From Candidatus Sulfopaludibacter sp. SbA3 (GTDB lineage Bacteria > Acidobacteriota > Terriglobia > Bryobacterales > Bryobacteraceae): 64,000 nucleotides of DNA. The stretch's first letter is position 1; each line of letters starts with the position of its first letter. Below are positions 16,666 through 25,167 of the stretch, one piece after another. The notes beneath the pieces were generated by a model that saw only the letters and a program-made list of their open reading frames with translations, was not told the origin of the DNA and searched no databases. The stretch is taken from assembly GCA_945890485.1 (NCBI GenBank), contig CAMDCN010000004.1, positions 186,001 through 250,000 on the forward strand. The letters run 5' to 3'. The translations under genes and the position numbers were made by a program.

Positions 16666-18120
16666 ATGAAATCCTTCGCTCTCCTCCTCCTCTGCCTCCC
16701 TCTCGCCGCGCAGCCACCCCAGCGTGACCTGAAGTTCGAAGCGCCCAAAAAGCTCGCTCTCGTCATTGGCAACAGCGCCTATCCCAAATGGCCTCTTCGT
16801 AATCCTTCCAACGACGCCCGCGCCGTCTCGCAAGCCCTTACTGAAGTCGGATTTGCCACGACGACGGCCCTCGATGTCAGCCTTCCCAATCTTGATCGCA
16901 CCGTCTCCACCTTTGTCACCAAAGTCAGGCAGGGCGACGTCGTAGCCTTTTATTACGCCGGCCACGGGATCCAACTGGAAGGCGAGAACTATCTGGTCCC
17001 CGTTGATTTCGACGCCAAGGACGAAGTCGACGCCAAGTACGCTGCCTATGCGGCCTCCCGTATCCAGGAACGCATTGAAAAGGCTGGCGCCCGCGTCACT
17101 CTCGTTGTACTCGACGCCTGTCGCAACAACCCCTTCGCCGCCAGCCGCACCGTTGGGGGTGGACTCGCCGCCATGGGCACCGGCAAAGGCACGCTGATCG
17201 CGTTCGCCACCGCCCCCGGCAAGACCGCTGACGACAATCCCAAAGGCAACAACGGCCTCTTTACGACGCATCTGATCACCGCGCTGAAAGAACCGGGCCT
17301 TACGCTTGACCAAGTCTTCAACCGGGTCCGCGAACGCGTCCACAACGCCTCCGGCGGCCGTCAGGTCCCCTGGACCGTATCGAGCGTCATCGGCGACGTC
17401 TATCTCCGCCCCGGCGCCGCCGGGGCAGCGCCCGCCCAGCCGGCCCAACCCGCCGCCGAACCCGTTGCCGTCGCGCCGCCCCCGGTGCAGAATCCGTTGT
17501 CCCGCATCATGGCCAACTCGGTAGCGCCTAACAACACCGCCCCAGCTCCGGCCCCCCGCCAGAACATCCCCGATATCGCCGCCGGCAACGCCGCCTACCA
17601 ACGTGGCGACACCCAGCAGGCCGCCACCATTGCGCAGGCGATACTCCGCCTCGAACCCAATCATCGAGACGCTCTGCTGCTGCTCTCCTACGTCCACTTC
17701 CGGAATCAACGCTGGGAGTTGTTCGTTCCTACCTCTGTCCAGGCCCTCCGCGCGGGAGCCACGCTTCCATTCAGTCTTGGGCACCACCACACGCTGACCG
17801 GCGCCCACGCAGCCAGCCTCACTGTATCCCGCAACCAAATTCAGTTTCAAAACACCGGCGGGAACTGCAGCAGCAAGAATCTGACGGCTCCCTTCTCCAG
17901 CCTCCAGTCCGCCCAGCCCACCACGAGCAACCAGGGCGTTCCGTTTCTGAACCTGAAAATCACCGACGAGAAAGGCAAGGTTCAAAACTTCAATTTCGTC
18001 GACCCCACAACGCAGGTCCGGGCCAACCCGGATGGCCTGCCAATTCTCGTCAGCCCGCCCCGTGCCCCGCAATTCGTCCAAGCCATTGCGGCGATCTTGA
18101 ATCAGGCGAGACAGCAGTAG
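16666..18120 (+). CDS. Secreted caspase-like (peptidase C14) protein with C-terminal TPR-like region
   Basis: The 484-aa protein has a short Sec signal (MKSFALLLLCLPLAAQ). A caspase-fold domain follows to about residue 250: KLALVIGNSAYPKWPLRNP at the start, VVAFYYAGHGIQ with the catalytic His, and LVVLDACRNNPF with the catalytic Cys. Both dyad residues are intact. A Pro/Ala-rich linker follows (about 255-320), then a TPR-like pair (NAAYQRGDTQQAATIAQAIL; LEPNHRDALLLLSYVHF) and an unassigned C-terminal domain. Bacterial caspase homologues cleave after Arg/Lys or Asp depending on subgroup; the substrate is unknown. The 16597 start would put the ATG inside the previous gene and mask the signal peptide, so 16666 is preferred. 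Confidence 0.85.
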   Translation: MKSFALLLLCLPLAAQPPQRDLKFEAPKKLALVIGNSAYPKWPLRNPSNDARAVSQALTEVGFATTTALDVSLPNLDRTVSTFVTKVRQGDVVAFYYAGHGIQLEGENYLVPVDFDAKDEVDAKYAAYAASRIQERIEKAGARVTLVVLDACRNNPFAASRTVGGGLAAMGTGKGTLIAFATAPGKTADDNPKGNNGLFTTHLITALKEPGLTLDQVFNRVRERVHNASGGRQVPWTVSSVIGDVYLRPGAAGAAPAQPAQPAAEPVAVAPPPVQNPLSRIMANSVAPNNTAPAPAPRQNIPDIAAGNAAYQRGDTQQAATIAQAILRLEPNHRDALLLLSYVHFRNQRWELFVPTSVQALRAGATLPFSLGHHHTLTGAHAASLTVSRNQIQFQNTGGNCSSKNLTAPFSSLQSAQPTTSNQGVPFLNLKITDEKGKVQNFNFVDPTTQVRANPDGLPILVSPPRAPQFVQAIAAILNQARQQ

Positions 18121-18136
18121 CGAAGTTTGCTATTCT
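18108..18136 (+). promoter_or_regulatory. Candidate promoter of the histidine operon
   Basis: GAGACA (18108-18113) and TATTCT (18131-18136) are separated by 17 nt and match four and five of six consensus positions of a housekeeping promoter. The -35 overlaps the end of the caspase gene. The predicted start site falls within a few bases of the hisL ATG at 18145, and no Shine-Dalgarno precedes it, so the leader peptide mRNA may be leaderless. Confidence 0.5.
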
Positions 18137-18144
18137 ACGAATTC

Positions 18145-18213
18145 ATGCGTTTCACGCACCACAGCCTGCATCCTCACCATAGCCATACGGCGCATGGGCA
18201 GGCTGGGCTGTAG
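18145..18213 (+). CDS. hisL: his operon leader peptide HisL (7 His in 22 residues)
   Basis: A 22-codon ORF (ATG at 18145, TAG at 18211-18213) has His at codons 5, 6, 9, 11, 12, 14 and 17. It begins MRFTHHSLHPHH. It lies directly upstream of a terminator hairpin and hisI. Such a density of His codons is diagnostic of a ribosome-mediated attenuation leader: slow translation under histidine starvation stalls the ribosome on the His codons. It is too short for ordinary gene calls. The next three features describe the RNA helices it controls. Confidence 0.9.
   Translation: MRFTHHSLHPHHSHTAHGQAGL
18162..18205 (+). promoter_or_regulatory. his attenuator, pause/protector helix (1:2)
   Basis: CAGCCTGC (18162-18169) is perfectly complementary to GCAGGCTG (18198-18205), giving an 8-bp stem. 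Its 5' arm lies over leader codons 6-9 and its loop contains the remaining His codons. A ribosome stalled on the His codons would cover the 5' arm and release the 3' arm. Confidence 0.75.
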
Positions 18214-18260
18214 CTTCGAGATTCTCTCTCCAAAAGCTTCGATGACTTCCTCACCAGCCC
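18201..18260 (+). promoter_or_regulatory. his attenuator, antiterminator helix (2:3)
   Basis: GGGCTG (18205-18210) can pair with CAGCCC (18255-18260), or in a shifted register GGCTGG (18201-18206) with CCAGCC (18254-18259). Either uses the 3' arm of helix 1:2 and the 5' arm of the terminator, so the three helices are mutually exclusive, as required for attenuation. Confidence 0.7.
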
Positions 18261-18283
18261 GCCGCGAAAACGGCGGGCTTTTT
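18256..18283 (+). terminator. his attenuator, intrinsic terminator (3:4)
   Basis: AGCCCGCCG (18256-18264) pairs with CGGCGGGCT (18271-18279) across the six-base loop CGAAAA, giving a perfect 9-bp GC-rich stem followed by a T-run. The terminator ends 4 nt before the hisI ATG, so the hairpin may also shield hisI translation initiation. Confidence 0.92.
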
Positions 18284-18287
18284 ATTT

Positions 18288-18662
18288 ATGGACCTAGACT
18301 TTAAAAAATCGGACGGCCTCGTTACCGCCGTCATCCAGCACTACGAAACCAAGCGGATTCTCATGGTCGGCTACATGAACGAGGAATCGTTCCGCCTCAC
18401 CGTCGAGAGAGGCTACGCCATTTTCTTCTCCCGCAGCCGCCAGAAACTCTGGCTCAAGGGCGAATCCTCCGGCCATAAACTCCTCGTCAAGTCCATCCAG
18501 ACCGACTGCGACAAAGACGCCGTGCTCGTCCTCGTCGATCCTGTCGGCCCCGGCGTCTGCCACGAAGGCTACGAAAGCTGCTTCTTCCGCACGCTGACCG
18601 ACGGCGAATGGCAAGTCACCGAAAACCAAACCTACGATCCGAAGGCTGTCTATGACAAGTAA
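18288..18662 (+). CDS. hisI: Phosphoribosyl-AMP cyclohydrolase HisI
   Basis: The 124-aa stand-alone cyclohydrolase opens the adenine ring of PR-AMP (third step of histidine synthesis). Family signatures include [37 protein letters not shown] and the metal-binding [11 protein letters not shown] and [15 protein letters not shown] regions with their Cys residues. There is no C-terminal HisE (PR-ATP pyrophosphatase) domain. No ribosome-binding site is obvious between the attenuator hairpin and the ATG. It overlaps hisG by 11 nt. Confidence 0.96.
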   Translation: MDLDFKKSDGLVTAVIQHYETKRILMVGYMNEESFRLTVERGYAIFFSRSRQKLWLKGESSGHKLLVKSIQTDCDKDAVLVLVDPVGPGVCHEGYESCFFRTLTDGEWQVTENQTYDPKAVYDK

Positions 18663-19530
18663 CAAGCTCAAACTCGGCATCCCCAAAGGGAGCCTCGAAA
18701 ACGCAACCATCGACCTGTTCCGCCGCGCCGGCTTCAATATCTCGGTTTCGAGCCGCAGTTACTTTCCGTCCATCGACGATCCCGAAATCGAGTGCATGCT
18801 CATCCGCGCGCAGGAGATGGCGCGCTATGTGGAAGATGGAATCCTCGACGCCGGCCTGACGGGCCTCGACTGGGTGAAGGAATCGGAAGCCGATGTCGAA
18901 ACGGTGGCCGACCTGATCTATTCGAAAGCCAGCTTCGGCAAGGTACGCTGGGTCCTCGCGGTACCCGAGTCCTCACCCGTGCAATCGGTGAAGGATCTCG
19001 AAGGCAAGATCATCGCGACCGAACTCGTCCAGTTCACGAAGAACTATCTGAAGGCCAACGGCGTGACAGCCAAGGTCGAGTTCTCCTGGGGCGCGACGGA
19101 GGTGAAGCCTCCCGTGTTGGCCGACGCCATCGTCGAAGTGACTGAAACCGGCTCCTCGCTGCGAGCGAACAAACTCCGCATCGTCGAAGAGCTGATGAGC
19201 TCGAATACCCAGCTCATCGCCAACAAGACCTCCTGGGCCAACTCCTGGAAGAATCAGAAGCTCTCCGACATCCGCGTCCTCCTCGACGGCGCCATCGCCG
19301 CCCTCGGCAAGGTCGGCCTGATGCTCAACGTTCGCCGCGCCGACCTCGAAAAAGTACTGGCCACGCTCCCAGCGCTGAAGAACCCGACCATCTCGCAGCT
19401 CAGCGACTCGGAGTGGGTCGCCGTCAATACGATTCTTGACGAGATCACTGTGCGCAACCTGATTCCCCGGCTTAAAGCCGCCGGCGCGCAGGGGATTGTC
19501 GAGTACCCATTGAATAAGATCGTGATGTAA
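18652..19530 (+). CDS. hisG: ATP phosphoribosyltransferase HisG (long form)
   Basis: The 292-aa enzyme joins ATP and PRPP in the committed step. [20 protein letters not shown] opens the periplasmic-binding-protein-like fold; [10 protein letters not shown] and [17 protein letters not shown] are family motifs. The length of about 290 residues and a C-terminal ferredoxin-like segment (after about residue 215) mark the hexameric long form that is feedback-inhibited by histidine and needs no HisZ. The start overlaps the end of hisI. Confidence 0.96.
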   Translation: MTSNKLKLGIPKGSLENATIDLFRRAGFNISVSSRSYFPSIDDPEIECMLIRAQEMARYVEDGILDAGLTGLDWVKESEADVETVADLIYSKASFGKVRWVLAVPESSPVQSVKDLEGKIIATELVQFTKNYLKANGVTAKVEFSWGATEVKPPVLADAIVEVTETGSSLRANKLRIVEELMSSNTQLIANKTSWANSWKNQKLSDIRVLLDGAIAALGKVGLMLNVRRADLEKVLATLPALKNPTISQLSDSEWVAVNTILDEITVRNLIPRLKAAGAQGIVEYPLNKIVM

Positions 19531-19541
19531 GGCGGACCGAA

Positions 19542-20786
19542 ATGATCAAAATAGTCGACGCGGGTCAAGTTACTAAGATACTGTCGCGGAAAGCGGCAAA
19601 GCTTGGCGAAGCGGAAGCCATCGTCAAGCCCATGCTCGAAGCCGTGAAGAAGCGCGGCGACGCGGCCGTCCTCGAATACGCCCGGCACTTCGATAAGCTT
19701 GAGCGGAAGTCACTTCGGGTAGCGGAGGACGAACTGTCGACCGCCGCCGCCGGTCTTTCGTCCGAGTTCAAGGCGGCTGTTAAAACAGCGTCGGCCAACA
19801 TTCGCGCCTACGCCAAACTCCAGCTTCCCGTCGCCAAATCCGTCACCGTCTCCCCCGGCCTAAAGCTCGGGCAGATTGTCCGTCCGCTCGATACGGTCGC
19901 TGCCTACATCCCCGCCGGCCGCTATCCCCTGCCCTCCACGCTGCTGATGACCGTCATCCCGGCCCAGGTCGCCGGGGTGCCAAACATCTGCATCACCACA
20001 CCCCGCGTCGTACCCGAAATCTTCGGCACGGCGTCGCTGTTGAAAGTCCCCAACGTGTTCCAGATCGGCGGCGCACAGGCCATCGCGGCATTCGCCTACG
20101 GCACCAAAACCATCCCCCGTGCCGATCGCATCGTCGGCCCCGGCAACATCTACGTCGCCGCTGCGAAGAAGCTGCTGGCGGGCGAAGTTGGCATCGACTT
20201 TATCGCCGGACCCACGGAGATTCTGATGATTGCCGAAGACGGTAACCCCGCATGGATCGCCGCCGACATGCTGGCCCAGGCCGAGCACGATACCGACGCT
20301 TCGGCCGTGCTGCTCACGACGTCGAAACTGCTCGCTCTCGCTGTGCAAAGCGAAATCGAAAAGCAGTTGGAGACGCTGCTCACTTCGAAGACAGCCCGCG
20401 TCGCGATCGACAAGAACTCCGCCATCATTCTCATAGAGTCCGTCGACCAAGCCATCGAAGTCGCCAACCGGTTTGCCCCGGAACATCTCTCCATCCCGTC
20501 GGCCTCGTGGCTGAAGCAGATCCGCCACGCCGGCAGCGTCTTCATCGGGCCGCACAGCCCCGAAGCCGCGGGCGATTATGCCAGCGGGCCGAATCATGTT
20601 CTGCCGACGAGCGGCGCTGCCCGTCTGCGTGGCGGCCTCTCCGCGGCTGACTATGTCAAAGTGATCTCGACCCAGGAGCTGAGCGCCTCCGCGCTCAAGA
20701 AGCTCACCCCTTCCGTTACCACTCTTGCCCGCGCCGAGGGCCTTGAAGCCCACGCCCGCTCCGTGGAGGTCCGCAGTGCCAAGTAG
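19542..20786 (+). CDS. hisD: Histidinol dehydrogenase HisD
   Basis: The 414-aa zinc enzyme oxidises L-histidinol to L-histidine in two NAD-dependent steps. Visible motifs are YIPAGRYPLPSTLLMTVIPA, the GPGNIYVAAAKKLL and AGPTEILMIAEDGN stretches, and the C-terminal SGPNHVLPTSGAARLRGGLS region with active-site His residues. It begins 11 nt after hisG and overlaps hisC by 11 nt. Confidence 0.97.
   Translation: MIKIVDAGQVTKILSRKAAKLGEAEAIVKPMLEAVKKRGDAAVLEYARHFDKLERKSLRVAEDELSTAAAGLSSEFKAAVKTASANIRAYAKLQLPVAKSVTVSPGLKLGQIVRPLDTVAAYIPAGRYPLPSTLLMTVIPAQVAGVPNICITTPRVVPEIFGTASLLKVPNVFQIGGAQAIAAFAYGTKTIPRADRIVGPGNIYVAAAKKLLAGEVGIDFIAGPTEILMIAEDGNPAWIAADMLAQAEHDTDASAVLLTTSKLLALAVQSEIEKQLETLLTSKTARVAIDKNSAIILIESVDQAIEVANRFAPEHLSIPSASWLKQIRHAGSVFIGPHSPEAAGDYASGPNHVLPTSGAARLRGGLSAADYVKVISTQELSASALKKLTPSVTTLARAEGLEAHARSVEVRSAK
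20764..20768 (+). promoter_or_regulatory. Ribosome-binding site deciding the hisC start
   Basis: GGAGG lies 7 nt before the GTG at 20776, inside the end of hisD. It supports GTG 20776 over the upstream in-frame ATG at 20725. Confidence 0.7.
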
Positions 20787-21846
20787 TCCGAAGCTCCGAC
20801 CGCGGCCAGCGGTCGAAAAGATGGCGCCGTACCATCCGCCCACCGGCGGCCGAGGCGACAAGCTGCGCCTGGATTTCAACGAAAACACCATCGGCTGCTC
20901 GGAACAGGTAACCCAGTTCCTCGTCGAGCACTTAGTCGAAAACGATCTCGCCGTTTACCCGGAATACAACGAGGCCCGCAAGGAACTCGCCGCGTATTTC
21001 AAGGTCGGCGAGAACGAGTTCGCCCTCACCAACGGCACCGACGAGGCCATTCAGGTTCTCATCAACACGTATGTCGATGACGACGACGAAGTGCTGATCC
21101 TGAAGCCGGCCTACGCGATGTATAAGTTCTACGCCGAGGTAGCCGGGGCCCAGGTTCGGGAGATCTCATACCGGCCCGGCACACTGGCCTTCCCCCTGCA
21201 GGAGCTCCTCGGCGCCATCCAGCCGACGACGAAAGCCATCCTGATTTCGAACCCGAACAACCCCACCGGCACGGGCGTCGATCTCGATGGTGTCGTCCGC
21301 ATCCTGAAACGCGCGCCGCACGCCGCCGTCCTCATCGACGAAGCCTACTACGAGTTTTCCGGCGTAACCGCGCTGGGCATGCTGAAGGATTACCCCAACC
21401 TTTTCGTCTCCCGGACGTTCTCCAAGGTCTACGGGATGGCCGCCCTCCGCATCGGTTGCCTGTTCACACAGGCCGCCAACGTCGATTGGCTTCGCAAAGC
21501 GCAAAGCCCCTACTCGGTCAACTCGCTCGCCGTACTCGCCGCCCGCGCGGCCATCCGCGATCCGCAGTTCATTGAACGCTACGTCGGCGAAGTCCTTGCT
21601 GCTCGTGAGCTGCTCTACGTCGGCCTCGAAAAACTCAATATTCCGTACATCAAGAGTCAGGGAAACTTCGTCCTGACCCAGATGGGCGACCGCGCCATCG
21701 AAATCCGCGATGGCCTGCGCGACCGCGGCGTCCTGGTGCGCGACCGTAGCTATGAGATCCCCGGTTGCGTCCGCATCACCGTCGGCACCCGCCCGCAAAT
21801 GCGCATCTTACTCAAGGAGTTGGAAGATCTGTGGCGCAAGAAATGA
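20776..21846 (+). CDS. hisC: Histidinol-phosphate aminotransferase HisC
   Basis: The 356-aa fold-type I PLP enzyme converts imidazole-acetol phosphate to histidinol phosphate with glutamate. Motifs: RLDFNENTIG near the N-terminus, SNPNNPTGTGVDL, DEAYYEFSG, and SRTFSKVYGMAALRIG with the PLP-binding Lys. The GTG start is chosen from its Shine-Dalgarno and overlaps hisD. The stop overlaps the start region of the HAD gene. Confidence 0.95.
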   Translation: MPSSPKLRPRPAVEKMAPYHPPTGGRGDKLRLDFNENTIGCSEQVTQFLVEHLVENDLAVYPEYNEARKELAAYFKVGENEFALTNGTDEAIQVLINTYVDDDDEVLILKPAYAMYKFYAEVAGAQVREISYRPGTLAFPLQELLGAIQPTTKAILISNPNNPTGTGVDLDGVVRILKRAPHAAVLIDEAYYEFSGVTALGMLKDYPNLFVSRTFSKVYGMAALRIGCLFTQAANVDWLRKAQSPYSVNSLAVLAARAAIRDPQFIERYVGEVLAARELLYVGLEKLNIPYIKSQGNFVLTQMGDRAIEIRDGLRDRGVLVRDRSYEIPGCVRITVGTRPQMRILLKELEDLWRKK

Positions 21847-22496
21847 TCATTTTTGACATGGACGGCGTGCTCGTCGATGTCACCGAATCCTACCGCGAAA
21901 CCATCGTACGTACGGTGCAGCACTTCACCGGCCAGACCATCGAGCGCAGCCTGATTCAGCAGTATAAGAACGCCGGCGGCTGGAACAACGATTGGCAGCT
22001 TTCGCAGAAAATCGCGGCCGATCTCGGTGTCGCCATCGACTATCCCGTCGTTGTCGAGCACTTTCAAAAGATCTTCTTCGGCGATGGCGACGGCGGGCTG
22101 ATGGCGCGCGAACAATGGATCGCCCGACCCGGCATCCTTGAAAGCCTTGCCACTCGTTACGCGTTTTCGATCTTCACCGGCCGCGAACGCGCCGAAGCGC
22201 AGATGACGCTGGACCGCTTCGCCCAAGGTCTTACCTTCGCCCCCATCGTCGGCGCCGACGACGTGCAGTACGGCAAGCCGGATCCAGAAGGCATGCTGCA
22301 AATCATGGCGTCTTTCCCTGGCCACGGTTTCGTCTACATCGGGGACACTGTTGACGACGCCCGCAGCGCGAAGCTCGCTGGGGTGCCGTTCATCGGCATT
22401 GGCCACGGCGACACGGGCGCGCTGCTCCTTACAGAAGGAGCCCAAGCCCTCATCCCCAGTATTAATGACCTTGAAGGAGCTCTGGCCACCCTATGA
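21831..22496 (+). CDS. HAD-superfamily phosphatase, candidate histidinol-phosphate phosphatase
   Basis: The 221-aa subfamily IA HAD hydrolase has all four motifs: FDMDGVLVD (I), FTGR (II), YGKPDPEG with the catalytic Lys (III) and [16 protein letters not shown] (IV). A helical cap lies between I and II. It resembles the TIGR01548-type HAD group. It sits between hisC and hisB with overlaps on both sides, exactly where the dephosphorylation of histidinol phosphate needs an enzyme, and no HisN or bifunctional HisB is present. That function is inferred from position. GTG 21831 has upstream GGAAG/AAGGAG; ATG 21843 (ATGA overlap with hisC) is an alternative start. Confidence 0.85.
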   Translation: MAQEMIIFDMDGVLVDVTESYRETIVRTVQHFTGQTIERSLIQQYKNAGGWNNDWQLSQKIAADLGVAIDYPVVVEHFQKIFFGDGDGGLMAREQWIARPGILESLATRYAFSIFTGRERAEAQMTLDRFAQGLTFAPIVGADDVQYGKPDPEGMLQIMASFPGHGFVYIGDTVDDARSAKLAGVPFIGIGHGDTGALLLTEGAQALIPSINDLEGALATL

Positions 22497-23095
22497 GAAC
22501 CGCCACCGTTGAGCGCATCACCAAAGAAACTCAGATTCGCGGAAAACTGAAGATTGAAGGCAAGGGCCGCTACCAGATCTCCACCGGCATCCGGTTCTTC
22601 GACCACATGTTGGAGCTGTTTACCAAGCACGGCGGCTTCGACCTGGAACTCACTGCGACGGGCGACCTCGACGTCGACCAACACCATACGGTGGAAGACG
22701 TTGGCATCGCGCTCGGGCAGTTGTTCGCCCAGGCTCTCGGAGACCGCAAAGGGATCAACCGGGCCGGCTACTTCGTGATGCCGATGGATGAGACGCTCTC
22801 GGTCGTCGCCATTGATCTTGGCGGCCGCCCCGCGCTCGTCTACACCGACTTAGTGAAGGTCCGCCTGGTCGGCGACTTACAGACGGAGTTAGTCCACGAC
22901 TTCTTCGATGGCTTTGCCGTCCATGCCGGCGCCAACGTCCATTGCAAGGTGCTCTATGGCCGCAGCAACCATCACAAGCTCGAAAGCATCTTTAAGTGCT
23001 TCGCCCGCGCCATGAAGTTCGCGACGTCGAAAGACGCCCGCCTTAAGGACCAGCTCCCTTCCACGAAGGGACTCCTCGAAGGAACCAAAGCATGA
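22493..23095 (+). CDS. hisB: Imidazoleglycerol-phosphate dehydratase HisB
   Basis: The 200-aa monofunctional dehydratase converts IGP to imidazole-acetol phosphate. Paired metal-binding motifs HHTVEDVG (about residue 62) and HHKLESIFK (about residue 160) are intact, and the start [16 protein letters not shown] is typical. No phosphatase domain is fused, unlike E. coli HisB. ATGA overlaps occur with the HAD gene upstream and hisH downstream. Confidence 0.97.
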   Translation: MRTATVERITKETQIRGKLKIEGKGRYQISTGIRFFDHMLELFTKHGGFDLELTATGDLDVDQHHTVEDVGIALGQLFAQALGDRKGINRAGYFVMPMDETLSVVAIDLGGRPALVYTDLVKVRLVGDLQTELVHDFFDGFAVHAGANVHCKVLYGRSNHHKLESIFKCFARAMKFATSKDARLKDQLPSTKGLLEGTKA

Positions 23096-23691
23096 GCAAA
23101 GTAGTCGTCTTCGACTATGGCGCCGGCAATCTCCGCAGCGTCCTGAACACCCTCGGCGCCATTGGAGCGCAGTATGAGCTGGTCGACGACGCCGAAGGCC
23201 TCGCCTCCGCCGAGAAGATCATCCTCCCCGGGGTGGGCCATTTTGGGCAGATGGTTCGGACGTTGGACGCGATGCGTGTGCGCAAGCCGCTGCTGATGCG
23301 GATCGCCGATGGCGTTCCCTTCCTCGGCATCTGCCTGGGTCTGCAGGCGCTGTTTGAGGAAAGTGAAGAGGCGCCGGATCTGCAGGGCCTCGGCCTGTTC
23401 GCCGGCAAGGTGAAGCGCTTCCCGGATGACGCCCGCGTGCCCCACATGGGCTGGAACGAACTGGAGGTGAAGGCCGGTTCCCGCCTCCTCCGCAATCTCC
23501 CCGAGCGGCCCTATCTCTACTTCGCGCATAGTTACTATGTGCCCGCCCATGAGTACGCCGCGGCCACCTGTATCTACTCAGAACCCTTCACCGCCGTCCT
23601 CGAGCATGAGAACGTTTACGGCGTCCAGTTCCACCCTGAAAAATCCGGAGCCCTGGGGTTACAAATTGTTAAAAACTTCGTGGACCTTTGA
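23092..23691 (+). CDS. hisH: Imidazole glycerol phosphate synthase, glutaminase subunit HisH
   Basis: The 199-aa class I glutamine amidotransferase supplies ammonia to HisF. The nucleophile lies in [17 protein letters not shown] and the catalytic His/Glu in [21 protein letters not shown]-type residues open the protein. It overlaps hisB by ATGA and ends 4 nt before hisF. Confidence 0.96.
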   Translation: MSKVVVFDYGAGNLRSVLNTLGAIGAQYELVDDAEGLASAEKIILPGVGHFGQMVRTLDAMRVRKPLLMRIADGVPFLGICLGLQALFEESEEAPDLQGLGLFAGKVKRFPDDARVPHMGWNELEVKAGSRLLRNLPERPYLYFAHSYYVPAHEYAAATCIYSEPFTAVLEHENVYGVQFHPEKSGALGLQIVKNFVDL

Positions 23692-23695
23692 TACC

Positions 23696-24460
23696 ATGCT
23701 GGCCAAACGCATCATCCCCTGTCTCGACGTCACCGCCGGCCGGGTCGTCAAGGGCATCAACTTCGTCAACCTCAAGGACGCTGGCGACCCTGTCGAACTC
23801 TCCGAGCGCTATAACGCGCAGGGCGCCGATGAGCTCGTCTTCCTCGACATCACGGCCTCCTCAGACGAGCGCAACACCATGGTTGACGTCGTCGCCCGCA
23901 CCGCGCAGAAGGTCTTCATTCCGCTGACGGTTGGCGGGGGCATCCGCTCTGTCGTCGATGCACGAAAGAACCTGATGGCCGGTGCCGATAAGGTCAGCGT
24001 CAACACGGCCGCCGTCCGCAACCCGAACCTGATTACCCTGCTGTCGAATGAGTTCGGCGCTCAAGCCGTTGTGCTGGCGATCGACGCCCGCCGCCGCCCC
24101 GGCGGTGGATGGAACGTCTTCACGAAAGGCGGCCGCGTCGATGAAGGCATCGACGCCGTGGCTTGGGCCGCGAAAGGTATGGAGCTCGGCGCGGGCGAAA
24201 TCCTGCTGACGTCCATGGATACCGACGGCGTGCAGGACGGCTTCGACTGCGAACTCACCGCAGCCGTTTCCCGCGCAACGCGCATCCCCGTCATCGCCAG
24301 CGGCGGCGCCGGGAAGCCCGAACATTTCTTGAAAGTTTTGACCGAAGGAGAGGCCGACGCCGCTCTCGCCGCTAGTATCTTCCACTTTGGCACTTACACC
24401 GTCGACGACCTCAAAGAGTTTCTCGACAAGCGCGGCATTGTCGTCCGGAGAACCAAGTGA
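23696..24460 (+). CDS. hisF: Imidazole glycerol phosphate synthase, cyclase subunit HisF
   Basis: The 254-aa TIM barrel begins [20 protein letters not shown]. The catalytic Asp residues lie in the CLDV and [14 protein letters not shown] segments, and two phosphate-binding loops ([15 protein letters not shown]) are present. With HisH it makes IGP and AICAR from PRFAR and glutamine. The ATG at 23696 is preferred over an upstream extension inside hisH. It overlaps hisA as GTGA. Confidence 0.97.
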   Translation: MLAKRIIPCLDVTAGRVVKGINFVNLKDAGDPVELSERYNAQGADELVFLDITASSDERNTMVDVVARTAQKVFIPLTVGGGIRSVVDARKNLMAGADKVSVNTAAVRNPNLITLLSNEFGAQAVVLAIDARRRPGGGWNVFTKGGRVDEGIDAVAWAAKGMELGAGEILLTSMDTDGVQDGFDCELTAAVSRATRIPVIASGGAGKPEHFLKVLTEGEADAALAASIFHFGTYTVDDLKEFLDKRGIVVRRTK

Positions 24461-25158
24461 TTCTACCCTGCATTGACCTCATGGACGGCAAGGTCGTCCA
24501 ACTCGTCCAAGGAAAAGAGAAGGCCCTCGAAGGGGACGCCCCAGAGATTATGCTCCAGAAGTTCGCGGGCTTCCCGGAGATCCAGGTTATCGACCTCGAT
24601 GCCGCACTCGGCAAAGGCGAAAACGATGCAATCGTCGAAGCCCTGTGCGCGAAGGCCCGCTGCCGCGTCGGCGGCGGCGTCCGCACGCCGGAGCGCGCCG
24701 AGAAGCTCGTTGAGCAGGGCGCCCACCGGGTGATCGTCGGCACCTCCGCTTTCCGCGCGGACGGCCCCAACCATGCGCTGCTTTCTGAGATCGTCGCCGC
24801 CGTCGGCCCGGAAAAAATCCTGATCGCCATGGATTCCAAGGGCGGCAAGATCACCGTCAAGGGCTGGACGGAGTCCATTAACTTCACCGCCGAAGAGTTA
24901 GTGACTCAACTGGAACCGTACTGCAGCGGCTTCCTCTGCACTTATGTTGATAAAGAGGGCATGATGCAAGGCACGGACCTCGATTGGTTCCGCCGCCTTC
25001 GCACGGCCATGAGCCCTTCGCACGAACTGACGGCCGCGGGCGGCGTCACGACGCTAGACGACGTCCGCGCCCTGCAATCCATGAACGTCCACGCCGCTCT
25101 CGGCATGGCCATCTATACCGGTCGCCTCTCGCTCGACGACCTCCGCAAAATGCTCTAG
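24457..25158 (+). CDS. hisA: Phosphoribosylformimino-5-aminoimidazole carboxamide ribotide isomerase HisA
   Basis: The 233-aa TIM-barrel isomerase (ProFAR to PRFAR) begins at a GTG that overlaps the hisF stop. Signatures are [20 protein letters not shown] with the first catalytic Asp, [19 protein letters not shown], and a second-half [19 protein letters not shown] phosphate loop. It is slightly divergent in the middle of the barrel compared with proteobacterial HisA. Confidence 0.93.
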   Translation: MILPCIDLMDGKVVQLVQGKEKALEGDAPEIMLQKFAGFPEIQVIDLDAALGKGENDAIVEALCAKARCRVGGGVRTPERAEKLVEQGAHRVIVGTSAFRADGPNHALLSEIVAAVGPEKILIAMDSKGGKITVKGWTESINFTAEELVTQLEPYCSGFLCTYVDKEGMMQGTDLDWFRRLRTAMSPSHELTAAGGVTTLDDVRALQSMNVHAALGMAIYTGRLSLDDLRKML

Positions 25159-25167
25159 GAATCAAAA

